This document shows, one piece after another, positions 35,006-44,287 of a stretch of 64,000 nucleotides of DNA. The notes under the pieces are model-generated. The model had not been told where the DNA came from. It made no database searches and saw nothing but the letters and a program-made list of their open reading frames with translations. How positions within the stretch are numbered: the stretch's first letter is position 1; the number at the start of each line of letters is the position of its first letter. The DNA is from Spirochaetales bacterium (GTDB lineage Bacteria > Spirochaetota > Spirochaetia > SZUA-6 > JAFGRV01): assembly GCA_016930085.1 (NCBI GenBank), contig JAFGHO010000057.1, positions 129,233 through 193,232 of the forward strand, written 5' to 3'. The position numbers and the translations under genes are program-made.

Positions 35006-37495
35006 ATGGATACAATCAGCCTCGAAAAAGATCTGCGGAAGATACTCCTTTCCGTTGAAAAGCCCGGAAGATATACGGGAGGCGAGTATGGTCTCCGGTC
35101 GGCGGACGGCGATTATTCACTCTCGATCGCACTCTCGTATCCCGATCTGTATGAAATCGGTATGTCGAATCTCGCCGTTCGTCTTCTGTATACCCGGTGT
35201 CAGTCTGTTGCCGGTTTGCGGTGCGAACGGATCTTTGCCCCCGCACCGGATTTCGAGGAGCAGCTGCGGTCACACGATCTCCCGCTTTTCAGTCTTGAAA
35301 CATACCGTGTCCTCAAGCGTTTCGATATTATCGGATTTTCGATCGGCTATGAACTCACGGTAACCAATATGCTCGCTATTTTGGATCTGGGCGGGGTTCA
35401 TCTTCATGCCGATGAACGGCCGGACGATGAACCGATCGTCATCGCCGGTGGACCGTCCGTCGTCAATCCCGTTCCGTACGGCAGGTTCGTCGATTGCGTG
35501 TACCTGGGGGACGGGGAAATGTTTGTCGACCATTGTTTGAAAGAACTGGTTGAGTTGAAAAGAAAGGGAGCCGGCCGGAAAGACCTGCTTGAGCGAATTC
35601 TAAAAGAAGAAGCTGTGTGGAGCGGCAGCCTGTCGAAAAAAAATGTTAGAAAATATGTATGGATGGATTTCCACAGGGAGACGGCCCCTCCGCTTTTACC
35701 CGTTCCTTCCATTGCGGCCGCGCATGATCACGGGATTGTCGAGATCATGCGCGGTTGTCCGCACGGCTGCCGGTTCTGCTCGGCAAGCGGCTACTACAGG
35801 CCGTACCGGATAAAACATCCCGATGCAATTATTCGGGAAATCGAACATCTTGTTTTTACCTGCGGGTACAGGCGGATATCGCTTGCTTCACTTTCAAGCG
35901 GTGATTACCCCTCGATCGATTTCCTGGTCAATCTTTTAGTGAAACGTTACACGCACCTTGGCGTTTCTTTCGGGCTGCCGTCACTGCGTATCGACAGCAT
36001 GGCCCTGCATATCCTCTCCGATATCGCGGAAGTGCGAAAAAGCGGACTAACCTTTGCCATCGAAACACCCCTTGAATCATGGCAGAAGGGAATTAATAAG
36101 ACCGTCTCACTTCAAAAAACAATCGCCTTACTGAAAGAGGCAAGAACACAGGGATGGAAAAAAGCGAAGTTCTATTTTATGATAGGGCTTCCGCTTTATA
36201 GCGGTGACGAATCGGATGAAATTGTCGATTTTATTCTCACCATAAAAAAACAAACCCGCATGCAGCTGCATATCAATCTTTCGACGTTTGTCCCCAAAGC
36301 CCATACGCCGTTTCAATGGGCCCGGCAACTCGCCGAAGAAGATGCATTGCGGCGTATAATGGCGATAAAGCGGAGACTCGCCGGTGAATCATGTAAAGTC
36401 ACCTATCATTCGCCTTTTGCATCAATGCTCGAGGGAATCATCGCACGGGGAGACCGACGGATAGGTGAGGTGATCGAAAACGCGTTTGTCCGGGGCGCCC
36501 GTCTCGATGCATGGGAGGAGTATCTGAATCGCGATCTGTGGCGTTCCGTTTTCAGGGATGCCGGATGGGATGTCGAAAGCGAGGGTATTCGAAAAAGGGG
36601 TTTTCATGAAAAACTTCCATGGGAATCCTCTGCGGGCGGTATGTCCTCGACATCGTATTTAAAAAAGGAGTGGCGGAGGGCTGTGAGAGGGGAATTAACA
36701 CCTTCCTGTCGCACTCAATGCAAGAATCCCTGCGGGGTTTGTCGTGATAAAACGGCGGTCTGTGATACGGTAACGGAAACCGACATCGAGAAAAGCTTTA
36801 CTCTCCCCATGAAAAGCCTTGTCACGGGAAAAGAGCGAAAACTGCTTTTCTCTTTTTCAAAAAAGGGGAAGGCCGCCTATCTTTCGCACCTTAACTGTAT
36901 GCACCTTTTCGAGCGCGCATTGCTGCGGGCGGGGTATCATGCTTGTTTTACATCGGGCTATAATCCAAAGCCGGTTATCAGCTTCGCGGCTCCACTCGCA
37001 CTCGGCATCGAATCTCGTGATGAAATTGCACATATCGAACTCCGTAATCTCGATGACGCCGCATCGTTTATTGACAGGATGAACGAAGTGCTTCCTGAAG
37101 GCTTGGCCGTCCGGGAAGCAAAACCGTTGAAGAATTGGGTTGCGGGTACAAAGAAAGTGTCGCTGCCTTCACTTTATTGGGGTTCGGATTATATCGTAAG
37201 AAGCAGCGAAGGAATCGCTACGGTCATACATCTTTATGCCCGTATCAATGAAGTGAACGAAGGAAGCGGTGAAGACTCCGGTTTTGCACCGGCGCTGGAG
37301 GCTTTTTTCATGATGAACGACGGTATATGCGTCAGATGGAAAAATATTGAGCAGAAGGGCATCAACATTCAATCGTTTTTGAAATGGCTTCTGGGTAACG
37401 ATCCGCATGAAACGGGGATACATCTGTTACGTCACGCGACCCTTGCCGAAAATAACGAGGGGCAGCCGGAGAGCTATTTCAATGTTGTCGAATAA
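35006..37495 (+). CDS. B12-binding-type radical SAM protein fused to a DUF2344-like domain
   Basis: An 829-residue fusion. The N-terminal ~190 residues resemble a B12-binding-like fold (LSYPDLYEIGMSNLAVRLLY; VIAGGPSVVNPVPYGRFVDCVYLGDGE). The radical SAM core has the cluster motif RGCPHGCRFCSASGYYRPYR (CxxxCxxC) near 250. The C-terminal ~200 residues (KLLFSFSKKGKAAYLSHLNCMHLFERALLRAG; SGYNPKPVISFAAPLALGIES) match the DUF2344/TIGR03936 type. In other bacteria the two parts are often fused or adjacent, near rodA or the RNase G gene. The reaction is unknown. A Cys-rich linker (CRTQCKNPCGVCRDKTAVC) separates the parts. It starts four bases after rodA. Confidence 0.88.
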   Translation: MDTISLEKDLRKILLSVEKPGRYTGGEYGLRSADGDYSLSIALSYPDLYEIGMSNLAVRLLYTRCQSVAGLRCERIFAPAPDFEEQLRSHDLPLFSLETYRVLKRFDIIGFSIGYELTVTNMLAILDLGGVHLHADERPDDEPIVIAGGPSVVNPVPYGRFVDCVYLGDGEMFVDHCLKELVELKRKGAGRKDLLERILKEEAVWSGSLSKKNVRKYVWMDFHRETAPPLLPVPSIAAAHDHGIVEIMRGCPHGCRFCSASGYYRPYRIKHPDAIIREIEHLVFTCGYRRISLASLSSGDYPSIDFLVNLLVKRYTHLGVSFGLPSLRIDSMALHILSDIAEVRKSGLTFAIETPLESWQKGINKTVSLQKTIALLKEARTQGWKKAKFYFMIGLPLYSGDESDEIVDFILTIKKQTRMQLHINLSTFVPKAHTPFQWARQLAEEDALRRIMAIKRRLAGESCKVTYHSPFASMLEGIIARGDRRIGEVIENAFVRGARLDAWEEYLNRDLWRSVFRDAGWDVESEGIRKRGFHEKLPWESSAGGMSSTSYLKKEWRRAVRGELTPSCRTQCKNPCGVCRDKTAVCDTVTETDIEKSFTLPMKSLVTGKERKLLFSFSKKGKAAYLSHLNCMHLFERALLRAGYHACFTSGYNPKPVISFAAPLALGIESRDEIAHIELRNLDDAASFIDRMNEVLPEGLAVREAKPLKNWVAGTKKVSLPSLYWGSDYIVRSSEGIATVIHLYARINEVNEGSGEDSGFAPALEAFFMMNDGICVRWKNIEQKGINIQSFLKWLLGNDPHETGIHLLRHATLAENNEGQPESYFNVVE

Positions 37496-37700
37496 TCGCC
37501 GGAATGACGGGGTATGGATCGATACCGACTGCTTCCGGATAACCGCAATATAATAGCGCCATTTCGAAGTGAAAAGGTCATTGATCGCTGCTAATTACCG
37601 GAACCAGTGTTTCCGCCGTCACATCCGACATCGACACCACTCTCCACACTGTCGAGAGTGTGTATGCCGTCCGTAAGGAGTCCGGGTCAAAAATCTTTAC
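37496..37700. other. Intergenic region before the gltX promoter
   Basis: About 200 bases with no supported gene. A short inverted repeat (CACTCTC...GAGAGTG, ~37637-37660) is present. A minus-strand ORF at 37578-37841 overlaps the strong plus-strand promoter and the leader ORF and is not supported. Confidence 0.4.
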
Positions 37701-37729
37701 TTGACCATGATTCCATACTCCTGTATAAT
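37701..37729 (+). promoter_or_regulatory. Promoter of the gltX operon
   Basis: TTGACC at 37701-37706 and perfect TATAAT at 37724-37729 with a 17-base spacer. Transcription should start near 37736, ~40 bases before the leader ORF and ~136 bases before gltX. Confidence 0.7.
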
Positions 37730-37776
37730 AAAGGCCGTTTTTTCCGATAACGTAATAATAAGAGGAGTTACTATTT

Positions 37777-37875
37777 ATGAACTCATCCGTGGTGTGTGCC
37801 CGATTCAGGGCGGAAAGAGGGCAGAATAATGAGTGCGTCATTGTAAACGATTCATTCGTGCGGGTTGCTTCATGA
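37777..37875 (+). CDS. 32-residue leader ORF coupled to gltX
   Basis: ATG 37777 has AGAGGAG at 37761-37767, nine bases upstream, and the frame ends at TGA 37873-37875, which overlaps the gltX ATG (ATGA). The product begins MNSSVVCARFRAERGQNNE and contains four Arg and two Glu. gltX itself has no ribosome site, so ribosomes ending here probably reinitiate on gltX. The peptide has no recognisable function and may act only through its translation. Confidence 0.5.
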   Translation: MNSSVVCARFRAERGQNNECVIVNDSFVRVAS

Positions 37876-39353
37876 GTGTCCGTGTTCGCTATGCGCCCTC
37901 ACCGACCGGTCTGCAACATATCGGCGGTGTGAGAACAGCGCTTTTCACCTATTTTTTTGCACGCTCGTGTGGCGGAACCTTTATCCTCCGTATCGAGGAT
38001 ACGGACAGGGAACGCTTTTATGAGGAGGCACTCAGGGATATATATGACACGTTCAGCTGGCTGGGAATAGAATGGGATGAAGGTCCGGATAAAGGCGGAG
38101 CGTACGGACCGTATTTTCAGTCGGAACGGAAGGATCTCTACCGGGAGTATGCCGAAAAACTCGTGGAAAAGGGCACCGCATATCGCTGCTATTGCACGCA
38201 GGAGCGGCTTGCGGCATTGAGGGAGACTCAGTCGTCTTTGGGCGGTGAAACGGGATATGACCGGCATTGCAGGTCGTTGAGCGTGGAAGAGAGAAGTGAA
38301 TATGAAGAGCAACATATCGATTCCGTGATCCGGCTTGCCGTCCCCGCAGAAGGTGAGACACGCTTTCATGACGAACTCCTCGGGGATATCAGCAGACGGA
38401 ACAGTGAAATCAATCCTGACCCCGTTCTTCTTAAATCGGACGGGTTTCCCACCTATCACCTTGCCAATGTCGTGGATGATCATCTGATGAAGATTACCCA
38501 TGTGTTCCGTGCACAGGAATACATTCCATCGGTACCGTTATATACGATCATGTATGATGCACTCGGCTGGGAAGAACCGAAATACTGCCATCTTCCCATG
38601 GTGATGGGACCGGACGGGCATAAACTATCCAAACGTCACGGGTCGACCAGTATCCGCGAGTTCAGGGAAAAGGGGTATCTTCCGGAGGCGATTATCAATT
38701 ACGTGACCCTGCTTGGTTGGTCGTACGACGGGGTCAGGGAGTTTTTTTCACTCGGAGAGTTAAAAAAACTGTTTTCGATCGAGAAACTCAACAAGGCATC
38801 GGCCACCTTCGATTATAAAAAACTCGAATGGTTTAACGGGAATTATATACGGAAAAAAAGCCATGAAGAGATGAAGTCGTTGCTCATGCCGTATCTGACC
38901 GGTGAAAAGCTGGTCGGCGATCCGCCGACCCGTGAAGAGATGAAGGTGATCGACGGGATGATCCCCCTCGTTCATGAACGGCTCAAGGTGTTGTCGGAGA
39001 TTACCGGCCTGGTGGGTTTCCTCTTCAGGGAAGTCGAGATTTCAGATTACAGGCAGTTGATTCCGAAGCGGCTCGACAGGGAGAAAACGATGCTGGTATT
39101 AAAAGAAAACCTTCGTCTGCTTGAGGGATTCCGTGAACGTTCGGATGAAGAAAACGAAAACCGGTTCCGGGAAGCCGCTTCCGGGTGCGGAGTAAAGCTC
39201 GGGGATTTCCTTTTGCCATTACGGATATCGATTACCGGTTCCACCGTTTCACCCCCGCTTTTTGAATCGCTGCGGCTGCTCAAGAGCGAGGTCGCAAGCG
39301 GCCGGGTGGAAAAGGCATTACACATGATTGAAGCTGCCGGAGAAAAGGAGTAA
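37872..39353 (+). CDS. gltX: Glutamyl-tRNA synthetase
   Basis: Class I synthetase that charges tRNA-Glu. The 493 residues begin SVRVRYAPSPTGLQHIGGVRTAL, carrying the HIGH-type motif HIGG, and have KLSKRHGSTSI as the KMSKS motif. Other landmarks are LRIEDTDRERF and FPTYHLANVVDDHLMKITHVFRAQE. The C-terminal anticodon-binding helical domain is complete. Whether it is discriminating or also charges tRNA-Gln cannot be read. ATG 37872 is chosen over ATG/GTG codons up to 37833 because family similarity starts there and it overlaps the leader ORF stop. Confidence 0.95.
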   Translation: MSVRVRYAPSPTGLQHIGGVRTALFTYFFARSCGGTFILRIEDTDRERFYEEALRDIYDTFSWLGIEWDEGPDKGGAYGPYFQSERKDLYREYAEKLVEKGTAYRCYCTQERLAALRETQSSLGGETGYDRHCRSLSVEERSEYEEQHIDSVIRLAVPAEGETRFHDELLGDISRRNSEINPDPVLLKSDGFPTYHLANVVDDHLMKITHVFRAQEYIPSVPLYTIMYDALGWEEPKYCHLPMVMGPDGHKLSKRHGSTSIREFREKGYLPEAIINYVTLLGWSYDGVREFFSLGELKKLFSIEKLNKASATFDYKKLEWFNGNYIRKKSHEEMKSLLMPYLTGEKLVGDPPTREEMKVIDGMIPLVHERLKVLSEITGLVGFLFREVEISDYRQLIPKRLDREKTMLVLKENLRLLEGFRERSDEENENRFREAASGCGVKLGDFLLPLRISITGSTVSPPLFESLRLLKSEVASGRVEKALHMIEAAGEKE

Positions 39354-39358
39354 ATGAC

Positions 39359-40693
39359 ATGTCGGATAGTGTTACAATGGATAAACTGATTTCTCTTTGC
39401 AAAAGACGGGGATTCATCTTTCAGTCGAGCGAAATCTACGGGGGATTGACTTCCGCCTGGGATTACGGACCGATGGGTATCGAACTCAAGAACCGTATTA
39501 AAAGATACTGGTGGCGTGAGATGACCCAGTTGAATGACAATATCGTGGGTATTGACGCCGCGATCATGATGCACCCCCGCGTCTGGGAAGCCTCCGGTCA
39601 TGTCGAAAACTTTACCGACCCCCTTGTCGACTGTAAAAACTGTAAACTCCGGTTTCGCGCGGATATGCTGGAAGAAGAAGCAATGAAGAATCACCGCTGT
39701 CCCGAGTGCGGTGGTGAACTTACCGATCCGCGCAACTTCAATCTTATGTTCAAAACCCATCTCGGACCGGTTGAGGATGCCGGTTCGATCGTCTTCCTCC
39801 GTCCCGAAACGGCACAGGGGATCTATGTCAATTATAAAAACGTGCTCCAGACAAGCAGACTGAAAATTCCTTTCGGGATCGCCCAGGTGGGCAAGGCGTT
39901 CAGGAACGAGATAACGACCAAGAATTTTATTTTCAGAACATGCGAGTTCGAACAGATGGAGATGCAGTATTTTGTCCATCCGAAAGAGGATGACAGGTGG
40001 TTCGAGTACTGGATGCAAAAACGTTTCGATTATTATCTTTCCATGGGTATCAGGAAAAGCAAGTTACGCTTTCACGAGCATGGCCCGGGCGAACTTGCCC
40101 ATTATGCGAAAAAGGCGTTCGATATCGAATACGAGTTTCCATTTGGTTTCAAGGAGTTCGAGGGTATCCATAACAGAACAGATTACGACCTTGGCAGGCA
40201 TATGGAGTATTCGGGAAAAGACCTTACTTTTCTGGATGACATCACCCGCGAACGGTATACTCCCTTTATCATTGAGACATCGGCGGGGCTGACACGGACG
40301 GTACTGGTCGTGCTGAGTGACGCGTACGACGAGGAAGAGGTCGAAGGTGAAACAAGAACCGTACTCAGGTTTCATCCGATTCTTGCGCCGGTCACCATCG
40401 GTGTATTTCCCCTTGTAAAAAAGGACGGTCTTGCGGAACTGGCCAAAGATATCGAAACATCGCTTCGGGACGATTTTACCACCTTTTACGACCAGGGGGG
40501 CGCCATCGGAAGACGCTACAGAAGGCAGGACGAAATAGGAACGCCGTATTGTATTACGATCGATTATCAGACAAAGGACGACAATACGGTCACGCTGCGT
40601 TTCAGGGATTCGATGGAACAGGTGCGGGTAAAGGTTCCCGAAATAGCGGCCAGAGTCAGGAATGAGATTAAAATATACAGGAGGGGTGAATAA
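39359..40693 (+). CDS. glyQS: Glycyl-tRNA synthetase, dimeric type
   Basis: A class II synthetase of the homodimeric (eukaryote-like/Gram-positive) type, 444 residues. It starts MDKLISLCKRRGFIFQSSEIYGGLTSAWDYGPMG and carries a zinc-like site (CKNCKLRF, HRCPECGGEL). Motif 2 is GKAFRNEITTKNFIFRTCEFEQMEMQYF, and motif 3 lies around FIIETSAGLTRTVLVVL. The C-terminal anticodon domain (ILAPVTIGVFPLVKKDGL; RYRRQDEIGTPYCITID) is normal. AAGGAG lies eight bases upstream. Five bases separate it from gltX. Confidence 0.95.
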   Translation: MSDSVTMDKLISLCKRRGFIFQSSEIYGGLTSAWDYGPMGIELKNRIKRYWWREMTQLNDNIVGIDAAIMMHPRVWEASGHVENFTDPLVDCKNCKLRFRADMLEEEAMKNHRCPECGGELTDPRNFNLMFKTHLGPVEDAGSIVFLRPETAQGIYVNYKNVLQTSRLKIPFGIAQVGKAFRNEITTKNFIFRTCEFEQMEMQYFVHPKEDDRWFEYWMQKRFDYYLSMGIRKSKLRFHEHGPGELAHYAKKAFDIEYEFPFGFKEFEGIHNRTDYDLGRHMEYSGKDLTFLDDITRERYTPFIIETSAGLTRTVLVVLSDAYDEEEVEGETRTVLRFHPILAPVTIGVFPLVKKDGLAELAKDIETSLRDDFTTFYDQGGAIGRRYRRQDEIGTPYCITIDYQTKDDNTVTLRFRDSMEQVRVKVPEIAARVRNEIKIYRRGE

Positions 40694-41928
40694 TGGCCGG
40701 AGCATTCGATGTATTGAAGGAACGGGGGTTCATCCGGCAATGCTCGGATGACACCGAATGCATGAAACTCCTGAACGGCGGAAATGTCACCTTTTATGCC
40801 GGATTCGATCCGACGGGCAACAGCCTTCATGTCGGACACCTTGTTCCGCTTTTTGCCATGGCCCATCTTCAGCGCACCGGCCATAGACCGATCGCCCTGG
40901 TCGGCGGCGGAACGGCAAGGATCGGAGACCCGTCCGGGAAAACAGAGACAAGAAAAATGCTGTCGGTCGACGACATTCGGGCAAACGCCGAATCCTTTAA
41001 AACCCAGATCTCGCGGTTTATCGATTTTTCGGGAAACAAAGCGATTATGGTCGATAATGCCGACTGGCTTTCGGACCTCAATTATATCGATTTTCTCAGG
41101 GAAATCGGCAGGCATTTTTCCGTCAACAGGATGCTTGGTTTCGAGGCATATAAACAGCGGATGGAAACGGGACTTTCATTTATCGAGTTCAATTACCAGA
41201 TTCTCCAGTCCTATGATTTTCTTGTTCTCTTTCAAAAATACGGCTGCGTTCTCCAGCTTGGCGGGGACGACCAGTGGGGAAATATCGTATCGGGTATCGA
41301 GCTCATACGCAGGATGACGGGAAAACAGGCATACGCTTTGACTTCTCCGCTGATCATGCGTTCGGACGGGAAAAAAATGGGAAAGACCGAAAAAGGGGCA
41401 CTTTACCTTGATCCCGAACTGGTGAGTCCTTATGAGTTTTATCAGTACTGGGTCAATATCGCGGATGCGGATGTAAGAAAATTCCTTCTGCTCTATACAT
41501 TTCTCCCGGTTTCGGAAATCGAAAAACTTGCCGTACTGAAGGATAAAGAAGCGAACGAAGCGAAAAAGGTACTCGCGTTCGAACTCACTTCGATCGTTCA
41601 CGGAAAAGAAGCAGCGATGAAAGTCAAAACTTCATCCGAAGCGCTTTTCGCCCGGGAGGGGGATACGGGCGATGCCGATGCGGTGACAATGGACCTCTCG
41701 AAAAACGGGTTTGCCCAGGAGGGCAATATCGTGCGGCTTTTCGTCGCATCCGGACTTTGCGGAAGTACTTCGGAGGCCAGGCGGCTGATTCAGCAGGGCG
41801 GGGCGTATGTGAACGGGGAAAACGTAACCGATATCGAAAAGGATTTTGGCACTGCAGACCTGAAAGACGGTTCGCTTCTCTTACGGGCGGGGAAAAAACG
41901 GTACTGCAGAATCGTCGTACGGGAATGA
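40693..41928 (+). CDS. tyrS: Tyrosyl-tRNA synthetase
   Basis: Class I synthetase, 411 residues. Motifs are YAGFDPTGNSLHVGHLVPLFAM (HVGH), the tyrosine-binding NYQILQSYDFLVLFQKYGCVLQLGGDDQWGNI, and KMGKTEKGALYLD as the KMSKS equivalent. A C-terminal S4-like domain (IVRLFVASGLCGSTSEARRLIQQGGAYVNGENV) binds tRNA. ATG shares its first base with the glyQS stop. It is the third synthetase gene in a row. The window's own tRNA-Tyr lies elsewhere (20215). Confidence 0.96.
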   Translation: MAGAFDVLKERGFIRQCSDDTECMKLLNGGNVTFYAGFDPTGNSLHVGHLVPLFAMAHLQRTGHRPIALVGGGTARIGDPSGKTETRKMLSVDDIRANAESFKTQISRFIDFSGNKAIMVDNADWLSDLNYIDFLREIGRHFSVNRMLGFEAYKQRMETGLSFIEFNYQILQSYDFLVLFQKYGCVLQLGGDDQWGNIVSGIELIRRMTGKQAYALTSPLIMRSDGKKMGKTEKGALYLDPELVSPYEFYQYWVNIADADVRKFLLLYTFLPVSEIEKLAVLKDKEANEAKKVLAFELTSIVHGKEAAMKVKTSSEALFAREGDTGDADAVTMDLSKNGFAQEGNIVRLFVASGLCGSTSEARRLIQQGGAYVNGENVTDIEKDFGTADLKDGSLLLRAGKKRYCRIVVRE

Positions 41929-42560
41929 TGGCGGTCATGAATACACATACTAACGAAGAAATAGAAATTAAATGCTCTCTCGATGCCCTCATGTACAGGG
42001 AAATACTGAAGCTGTCGCCGTACAGACCTGTTCCGGTTCTCCAGGAAAACCATTTTTTCGATACCGTAAAAATGTACCTTCTTAAAAAGAAGTGGGTGCT
42101 TCGATTGCGTATCGAACCGGAAAACGCCTATCTCACGACCAAGGGGCCGGAAAAACTGCTTGATGCCGTTTATAAAAGGATAGAATATGAAAGCGGTATT
42201 TCCCGGCATAAGGCATCGGCACTCCTTGCGGGATTCGATCTTGCTTCGATTCCGGAAACCGCATGCCGGGAACTCGTCAAACGCTTTGGGGACCGCTTTG
42301 TGGTTCCGTTTCTTTCATTCTGCAACGAACGGATATATATTCCATGGAAGTCGTGGAGACTGGAAATTGATAAAACGACGATCAACGATTCGATTTTTTA
42401 TGAACTCGAAGCCGAAGCCGGAAACGACGATATCGATGATCTCGAGGCGGAATTAAGGGAGATGTTCTGGAAAAACGGATGGCAGTTCAGACCCTCGAAT
42501 ATGAGCAAGTTCAAACGCGCCCTGGATATCATGGGTAGTGAGGCATGCGGCAGCGTGTAG
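41928..42560 (+). CDS. CYTH-domain protein (triphosphate tunnel metalloenzyme)
   Basis: A 210-residue protein with the CYTH signature ExExK near the start (NEEIEIKCSL), then VLQENHFFDTVKMYLLKKKWVLRLRIEPENAYLTTKGP and IEYES. Alternate charged residues of the beta-tunnel (R-R, K, E-E at YELEAEAGNDDIDDLE) are present. Family members are triphosphatases or class IV adenylate cyclases; which applies here cannot be told. I chose ATG 41928, which overlaps the tyrS stop, though the frame stays open inside tyrS. The gene overlaps the next by 16 bases. Confidence 0.85.
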   Translation: MAVMNTHTNEEIEIKCSLDALMYREILKLSPYRPVPVLQENHFFDTVKMYLLKKKWVLRLRIEPENAYLTTKGPEKLLDAVYKRIEYESGISRHKASALLAGFDLASIPETACRELVKRFGDRFVVPFLSFCNERIYIPWKSWRLEIDKTTINDSIFYELEAEAGNDDIDDLEAELREMFWKNGWQFRPSNMSKFKRALDIMGSEACGSV

Positions 42561-43444
42561 TCCTCGTCTTTCTGGACGGCGTCGGGCTTTGCGGTGATTC
42601 GCCGTCGAATCCCTTTACCCGGGCGGATATGCCCTGTCTGAAAAGCCTCGTCGGCGGTCCGCTGACGAACGAATCGGTGAGATGTACGGAAACACTGGTT
42701 TTCAAAGGGACCGATGCCTGCCTTGGTGTTCCGGGGATCCCACAAAGTGCGACGGGACAAACGGCCCTGTTTACCGGAATCAATGCCCCGGCAATGATAG
42801 GGTATCATTTCCCCGCATTTCCCAATCAGCCGCTCAAACGCCTTATTGCCCGGCATTCGCTGCCCCTTCGCATAAAGAAAGCGGGATATTCGACTATCTT
42901 TGCAAACGCATATACCCCCTCATATTTTGAAATGGTAAAAGCGGGAAAACGGGAACATTCGGTTACCACCCTCTCCTTCATGGCGGCCGGTATACCGTTT
43001 CTCACCGTATCCGACCTGAACGCGGGGAGGGCGGTATACTGGGATATTACAAACGAAATAATCCTTAACGTATATGGTTTGGATGTGCCGGCCGTCACTC
43101 CCGAAGAAGCCGGCCGTCATTGCGGGGCTTTCTCAAGGGATTATGATTGTGTCGTTTTCGAAAGCTTTCTTCCTGATATCGCCGGCCATAAAGGGGATTT
43201 GGAAGCGGCCGTCGGTGTCTGCGAACGCCTCGACGGCTTTTTTTACGGGATACTGGATACGATGGGAGAAGAGACAACACTCATTGTATGCAGCGATCAC
43301 GGGAATTGTGAGGATACTTCTCGCAAGGACCATACGATGAATCCGGCAATGTTTCTCGCGGCAGGCAGGGGAGCGGCATTTTTTACAGATGTCGATGCGA
43401 TCACCGATATTGCGCCCCGGGTTCTCTCCCTGCTTTCGGGATAA
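42545..43444 (+). CDS. Alkaline phosphatase superfamily metalloenzyme
   Basis: A 299-residue protein of the phosphoglycerate/phosphopentomutase branch of the alkaline phosphatase superfamily. VVLVFLDGVGLCGDSPSNPF provides the first metal Asp. PQSATGQTALFTGIN holds the probable Ser/Thr nucleophile. FESFLPDIAGHKGD, CSDHGNCED and KDHTMNP supply the remaining Asp/His ligands. It is much shorter than phosphoglycerate mutase (~510), lacking the inserted transferase domain. The substrate is unknown. It is the last gene of the gltX-glyQS-tyrS-CYTH operon. Confidence 0.8.
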   Translation: MRQRVVLVFLDGVGLCGDSPSNPFTRADMPCLKSLVGGPLTNESVRCTETLVFKGTDACLGVPGIPQSATGQTALFTGINAPAMIGYHFPAFPNQPLKRLIARHSLPLRIKKAGYSTIFANAYTPSYFEMVKAGKREHSVTTLSFMAAGIPFLTVSDLNAGRAVYWDITNEIILNVYGLDVPAVTPEEAGRHCGAFSRDYDCVVFESFLPDIAGHKGDLEAAVGVCERLDGFFYGILDTMGEETTLIVCSDHGNCEDTSRKDHTMNPAMFLAAGRGAAFFTDVDAITDIAPRVLSLLSG

Positions 43445-43571
43445 TGGTGCAGGTGAAAAAGGGTGAATACGTCGGGGATTATCAATTATTTTTATCTTTT
43501 TTCACACATTAATATACCGGTACAGCAAACGTTTCATCTGCCATTATGTGCTTGACAGTGGGCAATCCCGT

Positions 43572-44102
43572 TTAATCCTTCCATCGAAGGACGCGTCTGA
43601 TCTGCTCGACAAATTCGACAGGAAACCTGACATAGACGATTTCATCCGGTTCGAACCATAGCTTTATTTCACGCTCCGCTTCTCCCTTGTTTTCGGAACA
43701 ATGGATGACATTCTCATATATGCCGGTTTTTGAATGGATTCTTCCGTACTTGCCGCGGATTGTCTCGGGTTTAGCATCTTCGGGATTTGTCGCACCCGCA
43801 CGTTCACGTACCCGTTGTATAATGTCTTTCCCTTCATAGACAAGGGCAAAGATTCTGTTCGTATGCCCGTCTCCGGCGAAATAATTGATCAGTTCGTCGA
43901 AAAAGGGTTTATGTTTCAAATTGATATAATGTTCGATGGCCAGTTCCCTGCTTACTTTTACCAGTTTGGCCCCGACGATGATGTTATCCGGATGGGCCAG
44001 CAGTGCAATAATATTTCCGGTTAATGACCGTTTTATACCATCGGGCTTGATAAGCACGAGGGTTTGTTCGATATCCGTTTTCTCTTCATACGCATCTGCC
44101 AT
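43572..44102 (-). CDS. ndk: Nucleoside diphosphate kinase, long variant
   Basis: Transfers the gamma phosphate between nucleoside triphosphates through a phospho-His. The 176 residues have TLVLIKPDGIKRSLTGNII, AIEHYINLKHKPFFDELI, GATNPEDAKPETIRGKYG and the active-site ENVIHCSEN. About five extra residues lie between IRGKYG and the catalytic NVIH, three or so precede FALVYEG, and the C-terminus is longer than the usual ~140-residue enzyme. I chose ATG 44102 (MADAYEE), nine bases after AAGG; ATG 44108 and upstream codons are alternatives. Confidence 0.9.
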   Translation of the reverse strand: MADAYEEKTDIEQTLVLIKPDGIKRSLTGNIIALLAHPDNIIVGAKLVKVSRELAIEHYINLKHKPFFDELINYFAGDGHTNRIFALVYEGKDIIQRVRERAGATNPEDAKPETIRGKYGRIHSKTGIYENVIHCSENKGEAEREIKLWFEPDEIVYVRFPVEFVEQIRRVLRWKD

Positions 44103-44287
44103 ATACATTATCCTTCTGTTATCCAATTGTTTATAATCGTTAGAGCCCGGCTTACCTCTCATATAGGATTGAATATCAAAGTAAAAATACACCGGCAAAG
44201 GTCATTCTCCTCAGGCGGCGGTATTTTTACAAAATATACCGGAAAATAAAAGGCATTGCCTTTAATAAAATATCAATTGAAGCCGAA

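Noticed and set aside
37578-37841. Minus-strand ORF of 87 codons in the gap before gltX
   Set aside because: It covers a strong plus-strand promoter and a coupled leader ORF, lacks a ribosome site, and shows no family motif.
39047-40018. 323-codon ORF antisense to gltX and glyQS
   Set aside because: Both genes on the plus strand are certain; the antisense frame has a composition expected from complementing biased codons and no motif.
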